A stretch of DNA of 64,000 nucleotides from Streptomyces sp. D2-8. GTDB taxonomy: Bacteria > Actinomycetota > Actinomycetes > Streptomycetales > Streptomycetaceae. Both the position numbers and the translations under genes were made by a program. Positions 1-8,362 of the stretch are shown here, piece by piece. Below the pieces are notes generated by a model. The model saw only the letters and a list, made by a program, of their open reading frames with translations. It did not search any database and was not told the origin of the DNA. The DNA is taken from the NCBI RefSeq assembly GCF_023184515.1, contig NZ_JAAHBP010000033.1, positions 1 through 64,000 of the forward strand. Reading direction: 5' to 3'. Within the stretch, counting starts at the first letter, position 1; each line of letters starts with the position of its first letter.

Positions 1-129
1 GTCGACGGCGAGGCGGAGCCGGTGACTGTGAAACTGGGTGTGTGGGTCTCGAACACCAAATCGAGGCGGGACAAGCTCGCCCAGGACCAGCTGACCGCCC
101 TGCGGGAGCTGGGCGTGGAGTGGGCGTAA
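1..129 (+). CDS. C-terminal end of a helicase-associated-domain protein (partial)
   Basis: The window opens inside a reading frame of 42 codons that ends at TAA 127-129. The visible tail contains LGVWVSNTKSRRDKL followed by LTALRELGVEW. This is the ending of the short 'helicase associated domain' repeat found in tandem at the C-terminus of large DEAD/DEAH-type helicase proteins in Streptomyces plasmids and chromosome arms. The catalytic part lies outside the window, so helicase activity is inferred from the family only. It runs towards, and is convergent with, the defence operon that ends at 185. Confidence 0.6.
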   Translation, partial: VDGEAEPVTVKLGVWVSNTKSRRDKLAQDQLTALRELGVEWA

Positions 130-184
130 GACAGCCGGTTGTGGAGCGCCAGGCAGCCTTCCCCTCCTTGTCCAGATGTGGCCG

Positions 185-2122
185 TCAGCTCTCGGGTTCG
201 CCGATGTAGGTGTTCGGCATAATGATCTGTTCGACGCCAGGGGTGAGAAGTGGAACCGGCACGGCCTGCGTAGAAATCACCTGTGCGCCGGTGACTTGGG
301 CGGCATCGGCAATGTCGCGGAGAACTTCGTGAACGACGTCGCTTGCGATTCCCTGCTGGAAGGGGTTGTCGAGCATGAGGAGTCCCGGGTACGGGCAGTC
401 GTCCCCCAGGTCCCTGGCCAGGAATAGTAGGGCCCTGCTGTAGGCAAGGAAGAACAACACTCGCGCTTCGGCTCCGAGGACTTGGTTCCAGGGGCGGGTC
501 CCGACGTAGAAGGTCAGGTCGTCCGCGCTGATCGCCACATTCCCTGCCACCCAGACATCATCGCGGTGGCGGTTGAGGAATTCGTTCATCCGATCAGCGA
601 ACAGCGCGCAGCGGTCGATGGGCGTTCTCCCTGTGGTGGGAGTTTCATCGAGTTGCTGCTTCAGTCGGTTCAGTCTGTCTTGGGCCGCCTGGCTCGTCTG
701 CGTGGCGGCAGTCTTGCGGGTGAGCATCTGCTCGATGGCGGGCAGCGCCATGAGTTTTTGTTCCAGGGCGGCGGTCTGGGCGGCCATCTCTTCGAGTCTG
801 GCCATGAATGGTGCGAGGCGGGCGGCCCGGTCGACGTTCAGCTGCCTGGCGATGTCTTGATGGGTGCTCTGGGCGTGCCGGTGGTCGGTTTTTGCTTGGT
901 CGAGATCGTGGCTGGTTCGGGCGATGACTTCCTGAAGGTCGTCGGCCTCTGCGGCCAGGGACCTCTTCTCCAGTTCTCCGCGTCGTCTGCGCTGGTCCTC
1001 GGTCACTGGCTGGGTGCAGACGTAGCAAGTGCCCTCTGGGTGTTCGCGATGGATGTCGATCTTCTGCTCGCAGGCAGGACACAGGCGCACCGGCAGGCTG
1101 TCGAAGATGTCGACGGAGGCTAGGAGGCGTTCCATGCGGGCGATCTCTGCCCGGACCGTGTTGTGAGACTGCTTGTGGGCAGTCAGGACCTGCTCGAGGC
1201 CGGCGACGGTCTCGGCGGTGCTCGTGAGGTGCTGGGTTGCCTGCTCGTACTGCTGCGACAGGGTGGCGTCGTAGCCATGGCTCACTGCCCCGGCATTGCC
1301 TTCCTGGCGTCGTCCGGCAACAAGCTGCTCCACTTCGCTGGTCAGCTGGGAACGTTGCCTGACAACCGCGTCGAGTTCGGCCCGCAAGTCGGTTCTGATG
1401 GAGTTGACCTGCTGTTCGCTCCTGGGGGTCGGCAGATGCAGGTTCTCACAGACGGCTGCGACGGCTCGGTCTGTGCTGTCATGCACCTCTCGTTCGGCCG
1501 CCTGTGCCTGTGCGAGTCGGCGTTGTGCCGCCGCAAGCTCGAAGTCGTGGTTGCTGTACCTGGTCGGGGCGAAACCCAAGAGGTAGCTGATGACGGCTCG
1601 CCTCAGGAACTCTTGTTCCTTGTCAGCGAACTGAGTCCACGAGTCCTCGTTGCGGTAGATGTGGCGCAGCACGCTGCGGAACGTCAGAGGTGTGAGCTCA
1701 GTGGCGGTCGTGGCCTGGATGCCTTTGGGAATGCTGAGGATCGGCCAGCCAAGCTTGTGCAGGATGCGGTCGGAGAACTCGCCGACAGGGAATTCGTCGC
1801 CGTCCAGTACGACCTTGTTCTGGCGCCCGTACTGGAGGCTGCGCCGGATTTCCGTTGGCGTGCCGTCCAGGGTCAGTTCGATGCTGACCTCTACGTACTC
1901 GTCGGCTACGGCTGCCTTCAGGGCCTCGGTCGGGCTGTCCCGGTTGCCGAGACAGTAGTCGATGGCCTTGAGCGTGGTGGTCTTCGAGCTGTTTCTGACG
2001 CCAGACAGAACGCTGAGTCCGACGGTGTTGAACGCGTACGTATCCATCTCGCCCGACGTGTGCACCAGCGTGACCGACTCGACTCGCAGCCCTTTGCGGA
2101 AGGGTGTCGGGGGCGTCGTCAT
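185..2122 (-). CDS. SMC-like ABC ATPase with zinc hook (LmuB-like, Lamassu/ABC-3C defence ATPase)
   Basis: The frame is open upstream to 2653, but I place the start at ATG 2122. It overlaps the stop of the upstream gene (ATGA), and the protein then begins just ahead of the ATPase fold (645 aa). The Walker A loop at residues about 41-48 is GVRNSSKT, so the usual glycine before the lysine is serine. It is followed by the AIDYCLGNRDSP segment typical of DUF3732/ABC-3C ATPases. A long polar central region carries CPAC and CYVC (about residues 345-366), a zinc-hook-like pair at the tip of a coiled coil. Near the C-terminus LLMLDNPFQQ is the Walker B region, with N where many ABC ATPases have the catalytic E. 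Last gene of a three-gene operon with a DUF4297 nuclease and a middle protein, the Lamassu LmuA-LmuC-LmuB order. Expected to sense foreign DNA and release the nuclease. Confidence 0.82.
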   Translation of the reverse strand: MTTPPTPFRKGLRVESVTLVHTSGEMDTYAFNTVGLSVLSGVRNSSKTTTLKAIDYCLGNRDSPTEALKAAVADEYVEVSIELTLDGTPTEIRRSLQYGRQNKVVLDGDEFPVGEFSDRILHKLGWPILSIPKGIQATTATELTPLTFRSVLRHIYRNEDSWTQFADKEQEFLRRAVISYLLGFAPTRYSNHDFELAAAQRRLAQAQAAEREVHDSTDRAVAAVCENLHLPTPRSEQQVNSIRTDLRAELDAVVRQRSQLTSEVEQLVAGRRQEGNAGAVSHGYDATLSQQYEQATQHLTSTAETVAGLEQVLTAHKQSHNTVRAEIARMERLLASVDIFDSLPVRLCPACEQKIDIHREHPEGTCYVCTQPVTEDQRRRRGELEKRSLAAEADDLQEVIARTSHDLDQAKTDHRHAQSTHQDIARQLNVDRAARLAPFMARLEEMAAQTAALEQKLMALPAIEQMLTRKTAATQTSQAAQDRLNRLKQQLDETPTTGRTPIDRCALFADRMNEFLNRHRDDVWVAGNVAISADDLTFYVGTRPWNQVLGAEARVLFFLAYSRALLFLARDLGDDCPYPGLLMLDNPFQQGIASDVVHEVLRDIADAAQVTGAQVISTQAVPVPLLTPGVEQIIMPNTYIGEPES

Positions 2123-2700
2123 GGCCTGATCTCCTGGTGGTAGGCGAGGTCCGCCACTTCCTCGGGGAAGAGTTGGTAGACAAGGTTCTTCAGATCGGTC
2201 CCGGACCACTCCGCCAGGTTGCCCCTCATGGCGCGGCATCGAGTGACGATGGGGTGGAACTCGTCCATGTCCGCCAGCGCTGCGGCCGCTCGCTTTCCGC
2301 CCGAGGTCAAGCGGACACGCTCTGGTCTGTGGCTGGTGGTGATGGTGATGAGACCGCGGGCCATGAGGAAGGCCAGAAACTGGCGGTAGCGGGGATCCCA
2401 GGGACCGAACCGGTACCGGATCATCGGGGCCTCTACTTCCTCGGGCATCGATGCGCGAAAAGCGGCCTGGCCGCTCAGGGTGTCGGCGAGCTCCGTGTGC
2501 GCGCGCTCGAGGAAAGCCGGGTAGCGCAGGAAGAAGTCGAGCTTCGCGAGCTTGGTGCGGCCGGCGATATGAGGGCCGGGGGCGCTGCCGCACTCGGCAA
2601 CCAGGAGCAGTAACCGAGAGGCGTGAAAGTCTGGCGAGTCGTCGGGGTCCCATGGCCGGTGGGGCGGCGGGACGGCGCTCGCGCCGATGTTATGAAGCAT
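2119..2700 (-). CDS. Small middle component of a Lamassu/ABC-3C system (LmuC-like, winged-helix)
   Basis: A 193 aa protein between the DUF4297 nuclease gene and the SMC-like ATPase gene. ATG 2700 lies 11 bp inside the end of the upstream gene; an in-frame ATG at 2739 is an alternative start. The stop overlaps the ATPase start in ATGA, so the two are translationally coupled. The N-terminal half holds GRTKLAKLDFFLRYP and the second half RYRFGPWDPRYRQFLAFLMARGLI followed by a strand-like VRLTSGGKRAA, the helix-rich then wing pattern of winged-helix 'middle components' in ABC-3C systems. No enzymatic motif is seen. By analogy it bridges effector and ATPase. The assignment rests more on operon position and size than on diagnostic residues. 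Confidence 0.7.
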   Translation of the reverse strand: MLHNIGASAVPPPHRPWDPDDSPDFHASRLLLLVAECGSAPGPHIAGRTKLAKLDFFLRYPAFLERAHTELADTLSGQAAFRASMPEEVEAPMIRYRFGPWDPRYRQFLAFLMARGLITITTSHRPERVRLTSGGKRAAAALADMDEFHPIVTRCRAMRGNLAEWSGTDLKNLVYQLFPEEVADLAYHQEIRP

Positions 2701-3775
2701 CGGCGTACCGGTTCTGACAGCGAGCGGTGATGTCCGCAAGTACAGCGTGAGCTCGAGCGAGGGACACGGTGCCGCTACTCACCGCGGGGAGGCCTTCTAC
2801 GCGGGTCAGGGTCTCGAAGTATGCCTCTGAACCAGCGGGGATGCGTCCGGCGCGTCGTTCAGCCATGACGCGTGAGCAGATGGCGTGGACTTCGTCGGCG
2901 AAGGCGTCCATCGCCTCGCGGGCTGGACCGAGGCTGGCACGCCAGGCACGACGGTACTTCAGCGCGTTGTCCAGATGCCCTGCCGCTTCGTCTGCCGGGA
3001 CCCCGGCGACGGCGAGCTTGTCAGTGAGTTTCGTGAGAGGCGCAGTGCTTCCGTCCGGCCTTCGCCCGGTGGCCCGTGTGATCGCATCATGAAGCATGTC
3101 CTGGAAGTCACCGATGCCCACTTTGCGTGGCACTGGAGCAAGCGCGTCGCGTGCGATGCGAACTCCGAGCCAGACCAGGACGTCTTCGATGTCAGTCGTC
3201 AAGGGCGGCTGCCCCAAGATCTTGGTCACGATCGACCCGAGCCGACGTAGAGCCCTGTCCTCAACCTGCTCGACCGTGCGGCCCTCAACAAGGACCTCTA
3301 GACGGTCGACGCACCAGCCGATGTCCCGGCCTTCGGGAAGATCCACGCCTTTGAGCCGAACAATGATGTCATCACGAATCTTCAACGGGACAGGCCCACG
3401 CTGCTGTCCGCGATCGACGACGAACGCATGGAAGTCGACGTGCGGACTCTCGTTGACGATGAAGGTGAACCGAGTATCGGCTGGAAGAGGTTTCCCGAGG
3501 AACAGCTTTCCCAAGTAGCTCGTCTCTGGCTTCTTCGGAATGTCCGGTGCACACACGTTGGCGACACTGTGCCGCTTCCCGGCTTCTTCGATGGTCTTCA
3601 CCTGGCGGTATGCGGGCGCGTGACCATTGCTACAGACGATGTCTTCCAGGTCCTCCCAAGAGACCTCAGTCCACATGCCCTCATGCATGTCGAGGCAGTC
3701 CAGAAGCGTCACCGCATCTTGGTAGGCGAAGCCGCGCCGACTTCGGCGTCCGCCGTCAGCCGGCGCTGCAGACAT
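2690..3775 (-). CDS. DUF4297 (Cap4-type) nuclease effector, LmuA-like
   Basis: A 361 aa protein, first gene of the operon. The N-terminus reads RRSRRGFAYQDAVTLLDCL, then EVSWEDLEDIV and YRQVKT. This G-x-x-YQ ... E/D ... QxK order is the PD-(D/E)xK-type core of DUF4297, the dsDNA nuclease domain of Cap4 and of Lamassu LmuA proteins. The remaining 250 residues are helical with no second enzyme motif, and would be the region that contacts the ATPase partner. ATG 3775 is the only good start before a non-coding upstream region. Expected role: abortive DNA cleavage when the SMC-like partner detects plasmid or phage DNA. Family is fairly sure; target is inference. Confidence 0.8.
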   Translation of the reverse strand: MSAAPADGGRRSRRGFAYQDAVTLLDCLDMHEGMWTEVSWEDLEDIVCSNGHAPAYRQVKTIEEAGKRHSVANVCAPDIPKKPETSYLGKLFLGKPLPADTRFTFIVNESPHVDFHAFVVDRGQQRGPVPLKIRDDIIVRLKGVDLPEGRDIGWCVDRLEVLVEGRTVEQVEDRALRRLGSIVTKILGQPPLTTDIEDVLVWLGVRIARDALAPVPRKVGIGDFQDMLHDAITRATGRRPDGSTAPLTKLTDKLAVAGVPADEAAGHLDNALKYRRAWRASLGPAREAMDAFADEVHAICSRVMAERRAGRIPAGSEAYFETLTRVEGLPAVSSGTVSLARAHAVLADITARCQNRYADAS

Positions 3776-4012
3776 CGGCGCCCCGATATGTCAGGCGCCC
3801 GTAAGGCGACACAGAACTGACTAACGACCCTGTGGTTCGCACCCACACCCCCTAGATCATTCAAGGCGGCCAAGTACACCACCCAGTAACAGAGTGTGGC
3901 AATACGCATGACGGTCAGCGACAAGTCGTCCGGCGAGCGGGGTTACAACTCGGCTCGCCTGGCGATGCGCAGCCACTCGGGTGGCGGACGTGGCGGGTGG
4001 AAGGGATGGGAG
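3776..4012. other. Intergenic region upstream of the Lamassu-like operon and of the ligase remnant
   Basis: About 240 bp lie between the divergent defence operon and the broken ligase gene. The stretch 3830-3910 is less GC-rich than its surroundings and presumably holds the leftward operon promoter, but I do not see a convincing -35/-10 pair. Frames upstream of 4013 are open for the ligase remnant (possible ATGs at 3896 and 3908) but show no ligase-like residues. Confidence 0.3.
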
Positions 4013-4178
4013 GTGACCTGGACGCTGCCGGAGCCGATGCTGACCACCCCCGTGTCCGTGCCCGATCTGCGGCCCGGCTGTGCTGCGGAGCCGAAGTGGG
4101 ACGGATTTCGGGCTCTCGTCTCCGTCGACCGGGGCCAGGTGATGCTGCGCTCGAGGCGCGGCACCGAGATGGGGCCGT
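4013..4178 (+). pseudogene. ATP-dependent DNA ligase, N-terminal fragment (piece 1 of 3)
   Basis: From GTG 4013 the frame encodes TWTLPEPMLTTPV ... AAEPKWDGFRALVSVDRG ... LRSRRGTEMGP. EPKWDGFR is ligase motif I, whose lysine is adenylated; LPEPML is the usual N-terminus of Streptomyces-type ATP-dependent ligases. The match stops exactly at 4178, where a GGCCGT hexamer marks the left end of a 7.6 kb insertion. The missing continuation is found in the same frame from 11748. The gene must be inactive unless the element excises. Ligases of this family commonly work with Ku in end joining, and a Ku gene lies at 27141. Confidence 0.85.
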
Positions 4179-4206
4179 TTCTTTCTCAACCTTGTTCTGT
4201 TGTTGC
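4173..4206. repeat. Left end of the Tn554-like element: core hexamer plus inner inverted repeat
   Basis: GGCCGT (4173-4178) is the last ligase sequence before the insertion and is repeated at the right end (11748-11753). TGTTGTTGC at 4198-4206 lies 19 bp inside this end; its exact reverse complement GCAACAACA (11722-11730) lies 17 bp inside the right end. Hexamer cores flanked by near-symmetric inverted motifs fit recombinase binding at a tyrosine-recombinase crossover site. Confidence 0.7.
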
Positions 4207-4354
4207 AGCTGTCACCCGCTGTGAAGACGTGCAGGTCATCAGGGAGGTGGACATGGTAGCTATGGCAACAGGCCTGAGAGGTGACCTGCGCTGCCTGAGA
4301 TTGAGTGGGACAGGTGGTGGGCGGCATCCCGCTCAACCGCAGACAGCGTGACGT
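4207..4354. other. Left-end non-coding segment of the element
   Basis: Between the left inverted motif and the small ORF at 4355 there is about 150 bp with no supportable gene on either strand. It presumably contains recombinase binding sequence. No clear terminator for the leftward cargo genes was seen. Confidence 0.3.
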
Positions 4355-4519
4355 TCAGCCGCGGAGCCAAGACAGCAGGCGCCGGGGGGCAGGTCGCAAT
4401 GTTCTGGTTGCTCTGGTCTGGGGAGCCAGCTTGACTCTCCTGGCTTGTCGGGCGAGTCGGTACTCGTCAGCTTCGCGGATGAGTTCCTGAGAGCGGTTCT
4501 GGTGCAAGTCGAAGTGCAT
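4355..4519 (-). CDS. Small basic protein, 54 aa, downstream of the MerR-PP2C gene
   Basis: ATG 4519 to TGA 4355, starting 11 bp after the stop of the MerR-PP2C gene. The sequence begins MHFDLHQNRSQELIREADEY and continues with RLARQARRVKLAP, ending in an arginine-rich tail. Short proteins of this type (hydrophobic start, then a charged helix rich in R and E) are common in Streptomyces genomes and have no known function. The codon pattern is compatible with coding, but length alone cannot prove it. Same transcription unit as the phosphatase gene. Confidence 0.5.
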   Translation of the reverse strand: MHFDLHQNRSQELIREADEYRLARQARRVKLAPQTRATRTLRPAPRRLLSWLRG

Positions 4520-4530
4520 GCCGCTCGCTC

Positions 4531-5610
4531 CTACTGGTGGAGCTCCATGACGTCGGCGACCACGCAGCTGACGTTATCGGGGCCGCCGGAGGCGTTGGCG
4601 AGGGTGATGAGTTCGCGGACGGCCTGCTCGGGCTCACTGATCTCGGAGAGTACTCGGCGGATCTCTTGGGTCGGCACGACAGTCGACAGGCCGTCGGAGC
4701 ACAGCAGATACCGGTCTTCCCCCTGGGCGTCGTGGAGGCGCATGTCGGGATTGGTGTCGGCTCCTGGGCCCAAGGCCCGGACTAGGAGCGACCGTTGGGG
4801 GTGGGAGGCGGCTTCTTCCGGGCTGAGGCGTCCTTCGTCGACCATCGACTGGACCATGGTGTGGTCGTGGGTGATCTGGAACAGCTCTCCGCCGCGCAGT
4901 AGGTAGACGCGGGAGTCGCCGATGTGGACGAGGGCCAGCTGTGATCCGGTCCAGAGCATCGCGGTGAGTGTCGTGCCGGTGCCTTCGGATGCAGAGCCCG
5001 TCCCGGCGACGTCGTGCACGGCCTGCTTGGCCTGTTCGATGACGTCTTCGAGGACGTTGAGGAGGTTGCCGGCTGGGATGCTGTCGGTTTCGAGGTGCTT
5101 GAACGCGTCGATGGCGGCTGCGCTGGCAGGGGCTCCTTGGCTTCCGCAGCCGTCGGCGACAGCGAGGAGCCGGGATCCCGCGTACGCGGTGTCCTGGTTG
5201 CTCTCGCGGACGAGCCCCTTGTCGGAAAGAGCGGCGTAACGGATTCCGAGGGACTTGGCGGTCGGGGACATGGCGGGGTCCTTCCGTGACAGGTGGTCGA
5301 TGAGGAAGGTGGCCAGGTCCCGCCGTGCGGCAGTGTCGGCCTCGACCTGGGCCCAGAACGCGCGGACCTCTTGGCCCGCCGGGCCCGCATCCAGCGCGCA
5401 GACATGCTGAATGCGGGCCAGCGGCATGCCCAAGCGCCGGAGCCAGGCGACCAGGCGGGCTTGGTCCAACTGGTCCGGTGCGTAGAGGCGGTAACCGGTC
5501 ACCGGGTCGACGCGTGCAGGGACCAGCAGGCCGAGCTCGTCGTAAAGACGCAGCGCCTTCGGCGACAGCCGGGACGCCTTCGCGAACGCCCCGATGGTCA
5601 GCAGCCCCAT
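4531..5610 (-). CDS. MerR-type HTH fused to a PP2C-family protein phosphatase
   Basis: 359 aa. Residues 1-70 are a MerR DNA-binding domain (MGLLTIGAFAKASRLSPKAL, then LYDELGLLVPARVDPVTGYRLY), followed by a linker helix. From about residue 117 a full PP2C metal-dependent Ser/Thr phosphatase follows: RESNQD, VADGCGSQG, GTGTTLTA, HIGDSRVYL, LLCSDGL and GPDNVS supply the aspartates and glycines of the catalytic motifs. MerR-PP2C fusions occur in Streptomyces. Here it lies inside the Tn554-like element, oriented like the recombinase operon, and looks like passenger cargo. It could couple dephosphorylation of a host or element protein to promoter control; the target is unknown. No transmembrane segment. 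Confidence 0.85.
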   Translation of the reverse strand: MGLLTIGAFAKASRLSPKALRLYDELGLLVPARVDPVTGYRLYAPDQLDQARLVAWLRRLGMPLARIQHVCALDAGPAGQEVRAFWAQVEADTAARRDLATFLIDHLSRKDPAMSPTAKSLGIRYAALSDKGLVRESNQDTAYAGSRLLAVADGCGSQGAPASAAAIDAFKHLETDSIPAGNLLNVLEDVIEQAKQAVHDVAGTGSASEGTGTTLTAMLWTGSQLALVHIGDSRVYLLRGGELFQITHDHTMVQSMVDEGRLSPEEAASHPQRSLLVRALGPGADTNPDMRLHDAQGEDRYLLCSDGLSTVVPTQEIRRVLSEISEPEQAVRELITLANASGGPDNVSCVVADVMELHQ

Positions 5611-5789
5611 GCTCGCTCCTCCTCATGCCGAGCGCATCACCCGGCCCCACTGATGCTGTGGCCTCCCCCAAGGTGAAGGTCAACCAAGGGTCGTGCTGAG
5701 GCCCGCCCGATCGTCTCCCATGGACGTTGACAACGCGATCGGCCACGAACTGGCCCGATGGAAAGGTTCGGTCTGCTCTGCCGGAGCGC
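5611..5789. other. Gap between cargo and recombinase operon
   Basis: About 180 bp between the end of the TnpC-like gene (5790) and the start of the MerR-PP2C gene (5610). It should contain the cargo promoter. No convincing promoter hexamers, hairpin or small ORF could be defined by eye. Confidence 0.3.
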
Positions 5790-6209
5790 CTATGGGAAAG
5801 CCTCTGGCCTGGGCAGGGGGACCACGGAGGCGCCGGTGCCGGAAGCAGCCAGGGCCGCGTTCTCAAGGGCCAGAAGATTGATGGCCGCCGCGTAGCCCTG
5901 GAGGCGCTCTTCCAGTTCAGCGCAGTACTCGATCAGCTTCTCGTGCTTGCGCTTGAGCTCATCGTGTTCGCTGAGACGCTTCGCGAAAGCCTGCGGAGTG
6001 GAACTTTGAGCCGCCACGCGCGCATCGAACAGTTCCTTGAGGTCCAGGTGCTGGTGGGTGAGACGCCACCGCTTGACGCCAGCCTCGATCGCCAGCTGGG
6101 AGACGCTGAGGCGCCCGCTCGCTCGCAGCGGGGTCCCGGCGAGAAGGCGGTCCATCGCGGCGAGGATCGCCTGGCGGACCGGGTCTGCGTCGTTGTGGAT
6201 GGCTGTCAT
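5790..6209 (-). CDS. TnpC-like accessory protein (DUF6262-type)
   Basis: 139 aa, last gene of the recombinase operon, start overlapping the previous stop by 4 bp. The N-terminal part has an HTH-like segment (RLSVSQLAIEAGVKRWRLT), followed by a predicted coiled coil (SEHDELKRKHEKLIEYCAEL and on) and a proline-rich tail. Tn554 TnpC is a similarly short coiled-coil protein that sets orientation and frequency of transposition. In actinobacterial relatives this position is held by DUF6262 proteins. Assignment rests on position, length and architecture. Confidence 0.65.
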   Translation of the reverse strand: MTAIHNDADPVRQAILAAMDRLLAGTPLRASGRLSVSQLAIEAGVKRWRLTHQHLDLKELFDARVAAQSSTPQAFAKRLSEHDELKRKHEKLIEYCAELEERLQGYAAAINLLALENAALAASGTGASVVPLPRPEAFP

Positions 6210-8362
6210 GGGTCGGCGTGCCGTTCATGCTGGTTGAGGATGTGGTCCAGGCGCTGTAATTCGTGCAGTTCGCGGGCATGCCGAATGGGTGGCGCGAGCG
6301 GATCGGCCATGACCTCAAGGAGGTCTTCACGCTGGACTTGGACGCGCTCGATGTCGCGGTCTGTGCGTGCGATGTTGCGGCACCGAGGGCGGCAGTCGTC
6401 GATGTCCGGCGTGACCAGCGGGTCGTCCGTGGCTCCATGGAGTTGACATGCCGCCTGGGCGGGGTCGAGGACACAGGTCATGCCATCGCCGTGAAAGATC
6501 TGCAGAAGGGGATTACCCAGGAGGTCACGCGCCTGGCGATCGCTGGTCAGGACCTTGCCTGCGAACTGGCGGCTGGCCACGGTCACACGCTGCCGGTATG
6601 CGTCGGCGGCCGGACCGCTCACATGCTCGCCGTTGCGGAGGGCTTCTTCGTCCTCGGCGAGGACTTCGATGCGATAGAGCCAGTCCTCGAACGCGTACTC
6701 ATCTGGGAAGCCGGATTCATAGCTCCCTGCGTACCCTTGGAGCATTTTCGTATGGAGATGCCCATATTGAATCGCAGCCGCAACCAGCCCGCGCGGCCGG
6801 CGACGGATGAACCATGCAAGTGTGCGTCGTAACCGGGACGAGGTGGGCGAGCCGAGTCCTTCCGTGGGGATGCCGTCACAGCGGCCGCGAGTCTGACACT
6901 GCAGGTTGATCCAGTTGATGAACCTCTGAATGTCGTTGGTCAGCGTGTCATCGGTGCGGGCTTCACCGAGTCTCTTCGTGTCGCGGCAGTCCTGGCGATC
7001 TTGCTCCAGCCAGACCGGGAACAGCAGCCGGTGGGAGTGAAGGCGCTCCAGCACGGCGACGGCTTTCGCGACGACCTCGATGACCACCCAGGGATCGCGG
7101 CGAACGAGCCCTTCCGGGTTCTTGCTGCCGTTGGCATCGACCGCGTGTTTGAAGAACTTGCCCTGCAGCAGCCAGAGTCCCGTTTGTGCCTGCCGGGTCA
7201 CGCATCCTCGCTCAAGGTTGAGCACCTCCCCGGGCCGGCCGCCTGACAAGTAGGCGATCACGACGAAGCAGGCTGTGCTCAGGTGCCGGGCCAGATCCCG
7301 CGCTTCTCTGAAACGGATGGGCCTGTCCCGCCAGTGCCTGCCATCGAGAAGTCCGGTGATCGGCGAGCGTAAGTAGGCGTCGTCATCGATGGGCAGGCCC
7401 TCTGCCATGGCCTCGTGCCGCTTGTGATCTGTCGTGTCGAAGGCGCCGTAGGCGTCGAGAATGCGGCCGATATGAAGCCAGTGGATGTGCCGCGCCCCGT
7501 CCGGGTCGGTCTTGCCTGGCAGGGCACCCCGGTTGGAGCGGATCTCATCGAGGTAGGCCGCCAGCTTGCGGTCCGCGGATCCCGGCCGGGGAGAGCGGCG
7601 TGGGAGCCCGTACCGGCGGCGGTAACGAGGATCGGTCATGTGCAGGTCCAGGCACTCGCCGTGGGCCGTGATGATGTCGTCGGCGAAGTCCTCGACGAAC
7701 CGCAGCGACCACATCAGCAACTGCTGCATCGTGGCCTCGGGAATCCGCCTCCTGCGGTTCTCCCGTGTCGGCCGTACTTTTCCCAGCAGAACGGAGGAAT
7801 CCTCCCCCTCCCATGGGGGCGCATCCGGCATACGCATGTCCGGCGGCATGGTGAGCCGATAGAACCACAATCGCCGCACTTCACTCACGAGGCGGTACTG
7901 ACGGGCGACGTCGGTGCCCGCCTCCTCGTCCTGGAGTGCGTTGAGGTAGCGGTCGAGGACGGCGCCGGAGATATCCGGGAAAGCGGAGATGCCTTGCGTG
8001 TGAAGCCAGTCCATGAAGTGTCTGAAGGAGGGGAAGGCCAGGGCGACGCTCCGCACGGCGGGTCGTTCGGGGGTGGAGTGCTTCATGACCCTGGCACCGG
8101 AGAAGTTCAACAGCTGCCAGAAGTAGTGCCTAGCGGCCAGCCGCAGAGGCGCCGGGATGAGGACGAAGTTCAGGCCGCAGGTCTTGGCTGTGTCTTCGAA
8201 GACACCAGGGCTGAGGTCCCATCGGTCGTCAGCGAAGCGGGAGAGCCGCGCAAGATCCACATCCGGTCGCACTTCTCGGTTCGCCAACACGATCGTGTCG
8301 GGGCCGGGCTGGGCCTCAGTGTGGGTCCCAGCGGGTGTCGGCTCAAGGTGAGTCGCAGTCAT
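6206..8362 (-). CDS. Tyrosine recombinase, third of trio (TnpB-like, 718 aa)
   Basis: A long integrase-type protein. The catalytic half shows AYLSGGRPGEVLNLERG (first arginine), then RRTLAWFIRRRPRGLVAAA followed by QYGHLHTKMLQGYAG, which supplies the second arginine, a histidine and the tyrosine nucleophile (Y of QGYAG). The N-terminal 200 residues would be the core-binding domain. The C-terminal extension contains cysteines and histidines (CVLDPAQAACQ, CRPRC) that may bind a metal. Both flanking junctions are ATGA overlaps, so the three recombinases and the TnpC-like protein are made from one message. Larger than typical phage integrases but like TnpB of Tn554 in scale. Confidence 0.82.
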   Translation of the reverse strand: MTATHLEPTPAGTHTEAQPGPDTIVLANREVRPDVDLARLSRFADDRWDLSPGVFEDTAKTCGLNFVLIPAPLRLAARHYFWQLLNFSGARVMKHSTPERPAVRSVALAFPSFRHFMDWLHTQGISAFPDISGAVLDRYLNALQDEEAGTDVARQYRLVSEVRRLWFYRLTMPPDMRMPDAPPWEGEDSSVLLGKVRPTRENRRRRIPEATMQQLLMWSLRFVEDFADDIITAHGECLDLHMTDPRYRRRYGLPRRSPRPGSADRKLAAYLDEIRSNRGALPGKTDPDGARHIHWLHIGRILDAYGAFDTTDHKRHEAMAEGLPIDDDAYLRSPITGLLDGRHWRDRPIRFREARDLARHLSTACFVVIAYLSGGRPGEVLNLERGCVTRQAQTGLWLLQGKFFKHAVDANGSKNPEGLVRRDPWVVIEVVAKAVAVLERLHSHRLLFPVWLEQDRQDCRDTKRLGEARTDDTLTNDIQRFINWINLQCQTRGRCDGIPTEGLGSPTSSRLRRTLAWFIRRRPRGLVAAAIQYGHLHTKMLQGYAGSYESGFPDEYAFEDWLYRIEVLAEDEEALRNGEHVSGPAADAYRQRVTVASRQFAGKVLTSDRQARDLLGNPLLQIFHGDGMTCVLDPAQAACQLHGATDDPLVTPDIDDCRPRCRNIARTDRDIERVQVQREDLLEVMADPLAPPIRHARELHELQRLDHILNQHERHADP

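Noticed and set aside
2123..2653. Upstream 177-codon extension of the SMC-like ATPase frame
   Set aside because: It lies in the middle-component gene in another frame and is Arg/Pro/Gly-rich without ATPase-like sequence; ATG 2122 has the ATGA coupling.
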